From Morella rubra (taxonomy: Eukaryota > Streptophyta > Magnoliopsida > Fagales > Myricaceae), in assembly GCA_003952965.2 (NCBI GenBank), contig CM025849.1, forward strand, positions 14,377,899-14,441,898: 64,000 nucleotides of DNA. The letters run 5' to 3'. Position 1 is the first letter of the stretch. Every line of letters begins with the position of its first letter. Under the pieces are notes generated by a model, which searched no databases, was not told the origin of the DNA, and was given only the letters and a program-made list of their open reading frames with translations. Positions 46,544-58,764 of the stretch are shown here, piece after piece. A program made the translations under genes and the position numbers.

Positions 46544-47743
46544 GTTACAACTAGGGGTGAATAGCGGACTAGTTGGAAGCAGAATTTAACATTCCGACAT
46601 CCGGTCTGCTAACTAGCGGATGACCAAAATAAATTCCGCTTTTGCTTCCGGCTCTTAGTGGACTTAGCAGAAGCGGATAGCGAAATTCCAATAATATTTG
46701 GCAAAATAGCATAAGGAGAAAATTTAATCAAATTCACAACCGTTAAACATGCAGATTCACAACCATTAAACCATTGCAAAATGGCATAAAGATTCTATGC
46801 ACTGCAAAATGATATAGTTACAGTTGGATTTGTTAAGTTGTTTCATAGCCATTAAACCATTAATCATTTGTTATCTATAGAATTTAATCAGTTGTTATCT
46901 ACAAGCAAATTCACAACCATTAAACCAAACTAAGCCACTAAACATATGCAAAATCTCTGCAAGATACAAGCATATTCACAACAATTCATAATCGGATTTT
47001 GAACCATTATCTACAAGTAGTTTCACAACCATTAAACCAAACCTGGCCACTAAACATATGCAAAATCACTTTAAGTTGCTGGGATAATAGTTGAAAGTTG
47101 TTACTTCCACACAGACCAGGTACTATAGTACACTACTACAAATTCAACATTCGGTTGAATTAAAAATTTAAATGTACTACAAAACTTGAAAGCATATTAC
47201 AACCTCTTTTGTTCGTTGTAATGCATTGATTCACTACGCTGAAACTGCCCCTTGATTCGCAACAGATTCACAATCAAGAGAGAGAGAACATATCTGTTAA
47301 AATAAAAGAGAGAGAGAGAGAGATATAGCAATGGAGATTGAGAGACCGAGAGAAAGAGAGAGAGTCAGAGACAGAGAGATAGACAGAGACTAGAGAGAGA
47401 GACAAAGAGAGAGAGATAGAGAAAGTGACAGAGAGAGAAAGATAGAGACACCTACAGGGGGCACCGAGTAGCAGGCGGCAGCGGAGGTTGACGAAGCTCA
47501 GATAGAGACAAAGAGAGAGAGATAGAGAGAGCGAAAGAGAGAGAGATAGAGAGAGCGACAGAGAGAGAAAGAGAGAGACACCTACAGGGGGCACCGAGGA
47601 GCAGGCGGCAGCGAAGGTTGACGAAGCTCAGATAGAGAGAGAGAGAGGGAGAGAGGGGACTATGCGAAGAAGAGGGGGACTTTGCGGAGGGAGAGTTAGG
47701 GTTTTTAAAAAAACAGTGGATAAAAACGCATGTTTTGATCCAC

Positions 47744-47783
<40 letters not shown>

Positions 47784-48056
47784 TAAAAAAAAAAACAACG
47801 ACACGACATCGTTCTATGTAAAATAGAACGACGTCATTTTAATATTAAGTTTTTTAAAAAATAAAAAATTAAGCGGAACCGGTTTTCCGTTGAACTGGTG
47901 GAAACTTCCGCTTCTAGTTGCGCTCCGGGAAAGCTCCAAAATTACCTCAGGTTCTGGTTCCTGGATGCTACAAACCTCAGCTTCTCAGAACTAGTGATGA
48001 AAATGGAGCCGGAGTTTCGCCTGTAGCCGGACCGGACTTACACCCCTAGTTACAAC
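46544..48056. mobile_element. Right copy: hAT element with TSD GTTACAAC
   Basis: Element 46552-48048, TSDs 46544-46551 and 48049-48056. It has the same GA-rich zone and TA run as the left copy. Confidence 0.88.
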
Positions 48057-49152
48057 ATTCAGCCCATTGACAGATAAATCCAACTCTTTTCCCATTACAA
48101 ATCCAGTGGCAGTCTTAGACATATCAAAATGGAAGATGGCATATGACTGCTTTACTAAGTAGGGAAATGAAACACAGCTTAGACTAATAAAATTTGACCA
48201 GCCTTGGGCCTCAAACAACTCTTGAAAATCAAACCCATTCTCCATAAACCAAGACAACAAAACTCATCTTCCTGAAATTACCTTTCGATGACGAAAATCA
48301 TTGTGAAAATTGATGTTGATGATGTCTGGAACGGAATGGATTTGCCTCTAACTGAGTCGAAGTATCCTTTTCTCTTCTCTGTCTCTACCTCGGCCTCGAA
48401 GATTCCCCATGGTCGAAGACTCTCTTTCTTTGTTTGCTGCACATCTCGGATGCAACGGTAAAGGTTTTATCTAGAGGATAGAGAAGGGAAAGGTATATTT
48501 GTGGTCAAGGAATGGAGATTTGTTGAGATTAGGGCACGGAAAAGGGAGGTGCAGCGTGAGAGGTTAGGTCACAGGAGTTTTGAGAAATGAGGGAGAAATG
48601 AATTTAGGGCTTTAGAGGTTAAGTATATGAGGTGTTGACTCATTAAACGTAAGAGAAGTTAATGAATGCAACTGAATCGATGTTTTAAAAACTATCCATT
48701 CGAAACATGTGTTGACACATATGGAAGCATGTGTCGACACATTGCATATGCACAGGACTTATGTGTGACACATATGAAAACATGTGTCGGCACTTACTTA
48801 AAAGTCTTTTGTAGGAACCACTAGTGTGTCAACACATGGCTGAATAGTGTCAACACATACATCTTCCAGAGAAAACTGTCAAGAAAGTCTGGAAGTGTCA
48901 ACCTTTGAGGATTCAAGTGCTGACACATGACATGCAAATGTGTAAAATGACAAGTTTTCAATTAGAAACTATATGATGAAATCCAATTAAGCATGAAAAC
49001 ATATAATCACCTCAATATTCATCCAACAAACACACGAATGATATAATAAGCATTTCATATCCAAAACCAATCATTCGGTGGGAAAACGCATATTAATCTC
49101 TTAACGAATGAAGTAGAAACGATCCTCATTAGAGGTTTCATATATCAGCAAG

Positions 49153-49818
49153 TTAAAGATCTATGCTTACAAACTCAAGAATAATATCACCTTTTTGAGC
49201 ATGATTACGCAAAAAATGATGCTTGATCTCAATATGTTTAGTCCTAGAGTGCTGAATGGGGTTTTTAGAAAGGTTTATGGCACTCATGTTGTCACACATA
49301 ATCAGAATTAGAGAAAAATGAAAATGAAAATCTTCCAGTTGTTGTTTCATCCACAATATTTGTGTGCAACAGCTACCAACAGCAATATACTCGGCCTCTG
49401 TGGTTGATAAAGCCACAAAATTTTGTTTCTTACAAAACCAAGACACTAGAGATGGGCCAAGAAATTGACACACACCACTAGTACTTTTTCTATCAAGTTT
49501 GCAACCAGCATAATTAGCATCTGAGTATCCTTGCAAATTAAATCCAACATTCTTAAGATAAAACCAACTAAGATCTTGTGTGCCAACAAGGTAATGAAAC
49601 ATCCTCTTAACCGCAAGGAGGTGGGATGCCTTAAGGCAAGACTGAAATCTCGCACACATGCACACACTAAACATCATATCTGGTCTACTCGCAGTAAGGT
49701 AAAGTAAAGAGCCAATCATACCTCGATACCTCTTTTGGTCAACATCTTTACCTTTTTCATCCTTATCCATTTTGGTTGATGGACTCATTGGCGTACTCAT
49801 CGATTTTGAGTTGTCCAT
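49153..49818 (-). pseudogene. Right copy: element B RNase H
   Basis: Same 221-codon open stretch as 33383-32718, with one residue difference (GSLLYLTASRPD here, GSLPYLTASRPD in the left copy). Leu is the usual residue in Copia RNase H, so the left copy carries the derived base. Confidence 0.85.
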
Positions 49819-50304
49819 CCCAAATCTTTTGAGTAGGTCTCTTGTGTACTTACCTTGATTAATGAAGATGCCATCATGATTTTGCTTAACCTAAAGCCTG
49901 AGAAAGTAATTCAACTCTCCCATAAGGCTCATCTCGAATTCACCTTTCATTACATTGGAAAATTCCTCACAAAGAGACTCATTAATAGAACCAAAAATGA
50001 TATCATCAACATATATTTGAACGATAAGTAAATCATTATCCTTTTCCTTAGTAAAGAGAGTGGTATCGATAATACCTCGTGAAAATCTGTTTTCAATAAG
50101 GAAGGAGCTCAATCGTTCATACCATGCGCGATGGTGCTTGTTTCAAGCCATATAATGCTTTTGTGAGCTTGAACACATGATGTGGTTGCTTTTCATCTTC
50201 AAACCCCAGAGGTTGTTCTACATACACTTCCTCAGAAAATAACCATTAAGAAAAGCACATTTCAGATCCATTTGAAATAATTTAAAATCTTTAAAACAAG
50301 CAAA

Positions 50305-52786
50305 TGCAATGTCATACCCTGAGCTTTCAAACATCACATGCATATTGTTTATGCTCTCTTGTTTGTAATTAGTAGTGAAATTATGGTATATTTATTGACT
50401 AAGAGAGAGTATTTAGTACTTGAGATACTAAGTTCGAAACCTTGATAGGACATGATTTAGTGAGAATTGGAGTTCACATGCAACTGAGTTATTGTTCAAG
50501 AGATTGAGGAGTACGCATTGGATCAATTTAAATTTTTAAGCTAGTAGGTCATTTTTATCTCGAAACCTTGATTAGGACATGATTAAGTGAGATTTGGAGT
50601 TTGCGTGCAACTAGGTTGTTGTTTAGAATGTTGAGGAGCTCGTATTGGATCAATTTAATTTTTTAAGCAAGCAAGACGTTTTTATCTTGAAAACTGAAAC
50701 ACATGATTTTTACTCTTTTAATATGCTGGGAGTTCATCCACGAGTTTATGGTTTAAATTTGGAGACTTTTTATTTTTCGGAGGCAAGTAGGTTGATTTCT
50801 CAGGAGCAATTAGGTTGATTTGCGATTATCGGAAGATTAGTGAAACAATTAGCAAAACTTAGCCATTAAGAAAGGAAATTTCAGCTACCCTAGAGAGTGG
50901 CACCTATGAGGGCTAGACAGCATGACAAATCAAAGCTAGAAGCATGACAAATCGATGCAAGAAGCACGACCAAAAGGCTAGGACCTAGGTAGCTCGAGGT
51001 GTCGACCACCAGTGGACCTAGGCGGCACTCACCCAAGCTATAGTGACAATTTCGGCCATATCCTTTCCATGCAGCTACTTTAGGTTGCTAGGTGTCAAGA
51101 GGAGAGAAATGTAGCCTAGTGACTCACTAAGGCTAGCCTAGCTAGGCTGGACACGTGTCGGAATGCAACCGGCTTTGTTTTCCTATAAATAGGGGTGGAT
51201 TTCGACCTTTGAAGAGTACACATTCAATCTGAATTTTTGTGAGTTAAATCTTGAGAGCAAGAGTGAAGTGAAGTGGTAGAAAGAGGAGGAAAAAGTTTAG
51301 CAAAGATCAAGCACGCTTAGAGGTAAAGTTTAGTTGGTTATCTTTGATTTCGATTCAAGTTTTCAAGATGATTATTGTGAATCTCTTGTCTTTATTATTC
51401 TAGCATCTCTTGATGTTGATTAGCATTTTTCTATTCTTCCTATTGTTCTTGATGTTATTCGTGTTCTTCGTGTTCTCGACGAAGAACAAGCTCGCTCGTC
51501 TTTCGAAAAAGTATCATTTTCAAAGTTTGATTTGTTTTCAAGTTGTTTTTCAACTTTGATCCGTTTCTTTTCAAAATTTCTTCCAAAAGTTATTTTTCAA
51601 AGCTTGAACATATTTCTTTCCTTCTGATTTCAATACTTTTCATGTCAAAATTAGTATTTTCTACGTGGTGATTAAGCCAGTTTTTAACCGAGAAATCAAA
51701 GTGTTGTTTTTGCCTTCACAACATTTTCCTTTGAGAACTGTTTTATAATGTTGTGTGATGAAAAAAAGTTAAGGTGTTGCATATCATAAATGAGATGTAT
51801 GGGCGTTGATATGAGACATGCATACTTAACTTGTACGTTGGAAAGGAATATTGTGATGTTCAAGTATGGTTAAGGTGTTGCATATCATGAATGATATGTA
51901 TGGGCATTGACATGAGACATGCATACTTAACGCATACTGTGAAGACGTGACAGTACTATGCACAAGAGGATGTGTTCACTTGTTGTGACATTCTGGCCTC
52001 TCCGTCGTACGCGGAAAGATCCTTTGTTAGGATAACTCACTCTGGGAGTTTGAGCCGTATTGTACTCTGGGAGTACTGCTGCAAAGATATGAAAGGTTAC
52101 TTGTAACCCGTCACTCTGGCCAAGTGATTCACTCTGGGAGTGAGAGTAGTGGTGATCGAAATTGAAAATGGAAAAAGGAAAATATCATTTTTGAGAAAAC
52201 TGAGTCTTTTCATTTACTTTCTTATTCTGTTGAGATTTTATTGTTGAACGGGTTTCTTCAATATCTTTTATTCTATCTGCTATTTTGTTGTACTAACCGC
52301 TAGCTTTACTGAGTCATTTGGACTCACCGTTGTTTGTTAAATAATTTCTTTAGTAGATGTCTGAGGTTTATTTAGGTGAGTTTACCAAAGCCATTCTTCA
52401 TGGCTTTATCACTCTGGAGCTGACTTTCCATGTGTATGTCACACATGATCTAGATGTCCTGATAAAGGGACGAGGACATGGATGGATCACTCCGCACTCA
52501 GATAATTACATCAACATCTCAGACTTGGATAACACTGATGATGAAGATTAGAGATCTTCGTTTTATTTTTTCTTAGTTTTTCGCTGTAGTTTACTTTTTA
52601 GTATGTACATTATAGAAAGTGGGTCCTCTTTTGTAATACTCGGTATTAATAAAAGGTCCTTCTGTGTTTTGCTTAGTATCTTGTTGCTTTGTCATCTTCC
52701 CATAGGCCGTAACCTCAGCTTTATAGTTGTGTCCATTACTATAAGACAATGCTTGAGGTCTTTACGGTCCAAGCTATTACATGCAA
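50305..52786 (+). mobile_element. Right copy: Gypsy solo LTR with TSD TGCAA
   Basis: LTR 50310-52781, TSDs 50305-50309 and 52782-52786. Small indels relative to the left copy occur near 51027, 51494 and 52640. Confidence 0.87.
52357..52551 (+). CDS. Right copy: LTR-encoded 64-residue microprotein
   Basis: Identical in protein to 35920-36114, as expected of a near-identical duplicate. It is therefore not independent evidence of conservation. Confidence 0.65.
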   Translation: MSEVYLGEFTKAILHGFITLELTFHVYVTHDLDVLIKGRGHGWITPHSDNYINISDLDNTDDED

Positions 52787-53640
52787 GCAACATACGAATA
52801 GATTCTAACAGTGTGAAGGTTTCATCAAAATTGATTCCCTCTTCTTGATTAAAACCTTGGGCTACTAACCATGTCTTGTTCTTTACCACAATCTCAGATT
52901 CATCCATTTTGTTTGAAAACCCATTTAGTACCAATAACTGGATGATCTTCGAATCTAGGAACCATATGCCATACACCTTTCTCAACATTACCAATAACTT
53001 GATCAATAGGATGATTTATGACAAACTTCCAGGCCTTTGGTAGGTCCTTGCTACTTTGAGGCGTTTCTTCTCCTTCATGGTCTTGTACATCTTGCTCTTG
53101 TGGTTAAGAAATATCTTTCACTTCACTTGTAGCAGGTTTCTCACCATCTTTTTCAAGATCTACAACATCCTCATCCTCTCTTTTTAGAGAAACATTAGAT
53201 TTATCAAATACCACATGTATAGATTCTTCAACAACCAATGTTCTCTTATTAAACACGCGATAAGCCTTACTGGAAAGAGAATAACTAAGAAATATACCTT
53301 CATCAGTTTTCGCATCAAAGTTACCCAAGTTGTCTTTGTTGTTGTTGAGAATGAAACACTTGCGGCCAAACACATGAAAATAACCAATGTTGGGTTTTCT
53401 ATTTTTTCATAACTCATATAGAGTTTCTTAAGAATTGGCCTTATCATACATCGGTTCATGACATAGCAGCTAGTGTTAATAGCTTCTACCCAAAAATAGT
53501 CTGGCAAGTTATTTTCACAAAGCATGGTCCTCGCCATTTCTTCAAGAGTCTTATTCTTCCTCTCAACAACCCCGTTTTGTTGAGAAATCCTATGAGCCAA
53601 GATTGTAGTGATTCTAAAGAATGACTCTGAGGACTAAAGT

Positions 53641-56028
53641 AACTTTATCATTTCAATTTACTCCGCGTTTCTATTTTATATTCATTGTGTATTTTTTTCA
53701 CTAATATTGATTTATTTGGTCATAGGATGATGTCATGCCAGAGGGAGGAAAACGCCTTCGGTGCGATTTATCGGTTCGAGCTAAGAGTACTCCCGGTACA
53801 CTAGCAGTGTTTGGTCCTTCGCTTAGAGATTGTAACGAATTACCCTCCGGTACCATTACAAGTCTAGTAGGCACCCAAAGTAGCTGTACGTGTAAGTATC
53901 TTATTTGTCTATCTTGATCAAATATTTTGAATTTTAAATTTCTATGCTAATTAAATTCTAAATTTTTGGTTCTTCATTTGTAGCGACGTTCGGAATCAAG
54001 CACGAAAAGGGTAGTATGCTCGGGACTGCATTACTCAAGGCTTGTACTGGAGGAAAGTTGATTGTCCTTGTCCTTGATGGACGTATGGGTGGTGATGACA
54101 AGGCGTCCTCAATGCTCTCAAGTCATATTGGTGCGCTCATTCGATAACATGTCCCATTTCAGACGAGTAAGTGGAGGGAGGTCCCTAACGAGGTTAAATC
54201 ATACATGATGAACCGAGTGTTAGTAAGTATAATTTATTAAATTTTAATTGTGAAAAATTTAATACGTACTAATTTTTATACTTTAAGGATGACTTCCAAA
54301 TAGATTATGACTGAGTCGAGGATCGCATCACTATGATGTCTACGATGAACACAGCGTACAGGATGCACAAAAATAGAATGTACCAACATTACTCGGTGTT
54401 CAATTCCAAAGAAAAGGTATTAGAGCACCCGTATCCGAGATGAACAAGGAAGAATGGACTTGTGTCTGTGATTTATTCGCGAGCGAGGAATTTCAGGTTA
54501 AAATTTTTTATTCCATATTGCATGTTTATTTTAGTTTATTATTAATTTTCGTAACAACTTTAAATGTACAATGCAGAAGAGGAGTGCAATCAGCCGGGAG
54601 AATAGAGCTATGTTGAAGATTGTACACACATCGGGAGCGAGGTCTTTCCAACACGCGAGAGCGTTGTTAGTATGTAATAAATTTTTATTTTTTAGAGATA
54701 TTACTTAAATAAATGACTTAGGTATTTTAATATGCACATTGGATATTTCTTTTGGTATATAGAAAAATCCAGAATCTGATGAGATTAACCTGCATTACTA
54801 TATAAAAAAATGCACTTATAAGGATGACATGTAGACATCAAAAGATGCACGAAAAATTTTTGTAAGTTGTAACGTTAGATTTAATGATGCATTCATTATC
54901 TCTTACGTTTCTACTGTGCTAATTTTATCTTCTTTTCTAATTTTGTAGGAAAAAATGGAGGCGTTACGGTTGCAGAACGAGTCAGAGGGAAAGCCATACA
55001 CATAAGTGGAGATTTTCGCAAAGGTATTGGGGACGAAAGCGGGTTACGTGCGAGGTTTAGGCCGTTCAGTACGGTCTGTTGGATCATCGTCTTCTGTATC
55101 ATTCATTGATTTGTCTAGGAGATTGGAGGAGGCCAGATGCGTGAGCAGATGATGGAGCACATCAGACAACTGACATCCCGTACGACACCCAAACGAAAAT
55201 TTGGGTAAATTATGTATTTCAACTATTTGATCCGTACTAATTGATTATGTATATTAGTTACTTTTAATGAAGATTGCATATTTGTAGACATTTTATTATT
55301 ATTATGAGTATTGAATATCATTCTATTTGTATTATTTGTAAATTATTTTTAAAATTTTAATTAAATTAATTAAAATACGTAACAAAGGGTTCGACGGTAA
55401 TAAAACTGACTGAATGGTTTTAACAGTGAGCACGTCCGCACTCTTAACAATCTGTCCGCACACTTCGCATGAAATAACGTCCATCCGCATGGTTATTCTT
55501 CCATGCACACGGTCATTTAATTAGCACCCGTTTGAACGGGAGGAAAACATGTTCAAATGTTTTCCATAGAAAAAGCGTCTGCACTCTCTATGTGAGTGTT
55601 CCAATGGTTTTCTGAATGTGACAAAAACCTATTTCGTCATAAATGAAACATCTGTTCGGACTTCTTCATGATACCGTCCCCATGTTTTCATGTTATCGTG
55701 CGGATGATTTTATATTACCGTATGCACAAGGTATTTCGTCACATTGGACCAAACATTCGCACTCCTCATCATGCGAATGGATGGAGGGTACTGGGCATGA
55801 TGATTTTGAATTTCGTCAAAATTGGAGAAAACTGTTCAAATGGTTTATGTATCCGTCTGGACGATTTTGAATGACAAAACACGGAAATTGTCACCTAAAC
55901 CCTTTACTGACGGGCTTTAGGTGACAAACCGGTGACAACTCAGTTTTGTCACCCAAAAGCTTTGGTGACAAAAATGGCACTTTGGGTGACAAAACTTTTT
56001 GACAACCAAAACCATTTTTCTTTTAGTG
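53641..56028 (+). mobile_element. Right copy: CACTA fragment with transposase_24 remnant
   Basis: Counterpart of 37206-39594. Coding remnant about 53726-55208. One extra base near 54639 gives GGGAGCGAGGTC where the left copy has GGGAGCAGGTC, changing the local frame. Confidence 0.75.
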
Positions 56029-56048
56029 CGTTTTTGTTTGAACAATAA

Positions 56049-57891
56049 TGTAACTCCCGAGATTTCTATTTTAAAACTTTTTGAATTTTTTATTTGATAT
56101 TTGAAATGTCTTATTTAAATTTGAAATTTGAGTTTAACATATTTAAAATAGTTAAATCTTTTTCTTTGACCTAGTCAAACCTTTTTAAAATTCCAAAGAT
56201 TTTAAGTAATTATTTAAAATTAAAAGTTTTAGAGTTTTAAAGGGAGTCTATTACTAGTGTGAGTCTATATATATTTACATATTGGTTTTAATTTTTGCAC
56301 ACCTCACTTTTACGCCAACAAGAGGAAAAAGAAGAGTTTTCGTGCTTTCAACAATCTAGACGAATTTTCTTGAAGCAAATCAGGTATTTCAATTTCTTAA
56401 GATTTTATTTATATTCTTTTTATCAGAGATCAAAACATAGCATGTCTAGATCTAGCCCTAATTATTTCAAGATTTTAGAAATAGTTTTAATGGGTTTCTT
56501 GGAGTAATTGAAATTTGGGTTCAAGATTTGTTCAGGAAAATTCAGGTTCTTGATCTGAGTAGTAGATCGAATTATATTTTTATAGTCGGCCTTAGACATT
56601 GAAAAATTATAATTTTTAGATATTTCGTACTAGACATCTGCAGGAGGATTTAGTTAAAGTTTCGTAATTTTTGGAGATGTATTGGTATGGTTTTGAAAAT
56701 CCGGAAGTTAGGCTTAGAGAAATCGGAATTGCTGAGAAAGATCCTTTGATACAGATTGGAGTTTTGTACCGAATGACATAACTAGGCTTTGAATTTCAAC
56801 ATGAAATTTATGGGTATCTTTATAACACATATATGAATCTTTGGTATAAATTTCTGGATTTTTGGATATCGGAATAGATCTTTATGAATTTTGGAAGGAT
56901 GAGTACCGAATTATTCAGGGTATAGTTTGACTCCGTGAACAGAGGTGAATTTTGATTTTATTGACTGAGTTTTACAAGGAATCTGGATATGAAATTTTAC
57001 AGGTGTATAGTTAACATCTTAGGGAAGAACATATTTTAATTTGGGGATTTTAGGGAAACCCGAGATAGGTAAGTTATATTTTAGAATCTGACCAGTGAAT
57101 TTGGGATTTAATCCTGTCGGGCAGATTTAGAGTTTCATTTGTGTTTCCGTTTGAGAGTATTACAATACGTTAAATTTTGTATTGATAGGTGCTAAGTCAG
57201 AGGCTTATTTGCTTGAAGATCCAAGTAAGTGGGGTTATTATGCTAGATTTTCCTAAAAGATCCGAGGTGATATTTGAGAAATTGCATGATTTATTGAAAA
57301 CCCTCGAAGTTTTATGTGCATTATGTTTCGATAAATTTGTAAAAGATTATAGCATGAAAAGTGTAAACATTATATTTCAATAATATCATGGTTTTTATGT
57401 CCAATGATATTTCATGATGTTTTCAATGTTTAAATCAAAGCTTTTTGATATTTATTGTTATTCAAGATTTTTTGCATGATATTTCAAGAAAGGAAGAGAA
57501 AGATGCAAAGTTCAAAGTGATGTTTATTTATGATATATTATATATGTATTTTCAAACCCTGAGGCTCAGAGTTACAGAGACAGTGCATTGGTACCAATTG
57601 CAACCTATTGAGTACACCCATTCTGGAAATGGAGTGGTTTATTTTGTAGATTCTTACCGAGTGCACACTTGGACATGGTCAAGCCTTAGTAAGGAAGAAT
57701 TCTACCCATAGTATTGCTTAGTTTGCTGATCCCCAAACTAGGTAGCAACTGTACAACCTTGTCACAGGGGTAAACGTGACTCACAGTTATTGCCAAAAGG
57801 GATTTTCTATAGTATTATGTTATATAAATAAAACAGTTTTATGGATAAAGATGTTTTATTGAAATTGCCAAAAATAGCTTTCAACAGTTTA
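56049..57891 (+). mobile_element. Right copy: Gypsy-type LTR fragment
   Basis: Counterpart of 39615-41460, from TGTAACTCCCGAG to the CACTA end. It has more small differences than the rest of the repeat (for example around 56208, 56550, 56600 and 57470). Confidence 0.55.
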
Positions 57892-58255
57892 CACTACAGA
57901 AATAAACACCTATAGCAGTGGCCGGAAACCGCCGCTATACGTTCAAAAACTGCTGCTATAGCCTATAGCAGCGGTTTTTTAGCGGCGGTCACGCCGTCGG
58001 CACAGCCCTGTAGCAGCAGTTGTAGAGGCCGCTGGTGTATACATCGGTTCTATAGCGGTGGTCGGACTGCCGCTATAGAGCCAACTGCGTGAAGTGTTTT
58101 TCTGCGGACATTCTGTAGCGGCGGCCAATTGACCGCCGCTACATGTTTTTAGCAGCGGTTTGATATAGGGTTATAGCGGCGGTTAGGTGACCGCCGCTAT
58201 AACCCTTCCGTTGGTTTCACCTATAGCGGCGGTCACTGACCGCCGCTATAGGTTT
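57892..58255. repeat. CACTA terminal and subterminal palindromic repeats
   Basis: At least a dozen TATAGCGGCGGTCA-type motifs in both orientations, several arranged as head-to-head palindromes. Examples are ATAGCGGCGGTCA followed by TGACCGCCGCTAT at 58223-58249, and AGCGGCGGCCAATTGACCGCCGCT at 58117-58140. In En/Spm such motifs are binding sites for the tnpA protein; here that is inference. Confidence 0.85.
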
Positions 58256-58764
58256 TTTTTTCCATATTTTTTTTTTTGGTTATATTTTCTACATACAAAT
58301 TGACTTATAGATTTTATTTTAATGCAAACAAGACAAGTGTAATAAATAAAATATATTTCATTATAAGGGGGTCTTAGAAGTTTTGCATCAAACAAAAATA
58401 AGTTAATTGTATTTTCTCAATAGACTAAAAACTAACAAGTCATGACATTTAAGTACAAATAACTATAAATTTAATCCTATCCACCTTTAGCACCATCTGC
58501 TCCTGCACTTTCTACGTCATCGACATTGTCTGCTATTACAATATTGTAAAATTAACAAACAGTAATGACATGAATAAAGATAAAAGAGCTTAGTACATAG
58601 TTAAAATTAAATTAATAGCAGTATTCATTTATGTTTGTATCTTACCAACACTCATTTTCCGACTTGCATGAGATGATCTATGAATTTCTGGTGAAACCTG
58701 ATTGTTATTGGGAACCTCTTGGTATTGACGTTGCTCCTACAACATTTAAACAAACATTAACTAT
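58256..58764. other. CACTA internal non-coding stretch
   Basis: T-rich run (58249-58277), then AT-rich sequence without a supported ORF. It lies between the subterminal zone and the inserted solo LTR. In the minus sense it could be the 3' untranslated region of the tnpA-like gene. Confidence 0.5.

Larger units (their letters stand above)
43571..53640 (-). mobile_element. Right copy: Sirevirus element B body
   Basis: Counterpart of 27134-37205. Third-ORF parts: 44286-45098, 46391-46543 and 48057-48495. RNase H 49153-49818, RT 49891-50309, RT start and integrase tail 52787-53640. The inserted elements are listed separately. Confidence 0.85.
42282..58226 (+). repeat. Right copy of the ~16-kb near-identical direct repeat
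   Basis: Counterpart of 25842-41795 with the same nested elements in the same order. Differences seen include GTGTCGACAC versus GTGTCACAC near 43080, one SNP at about 49705 (P to L in RNase H), an inserted CG near 51494, an inserted G near 54639 and several changes at 55920-57480. Confidence 0.9.

Noticed and set aside
25842-58226. Real tandem duplication of a transposon cluster as a novel amplification system
   Set aside because: Both breakpoints coincide with the edges of an assembly gap, so the artefact explanation is much simpler.
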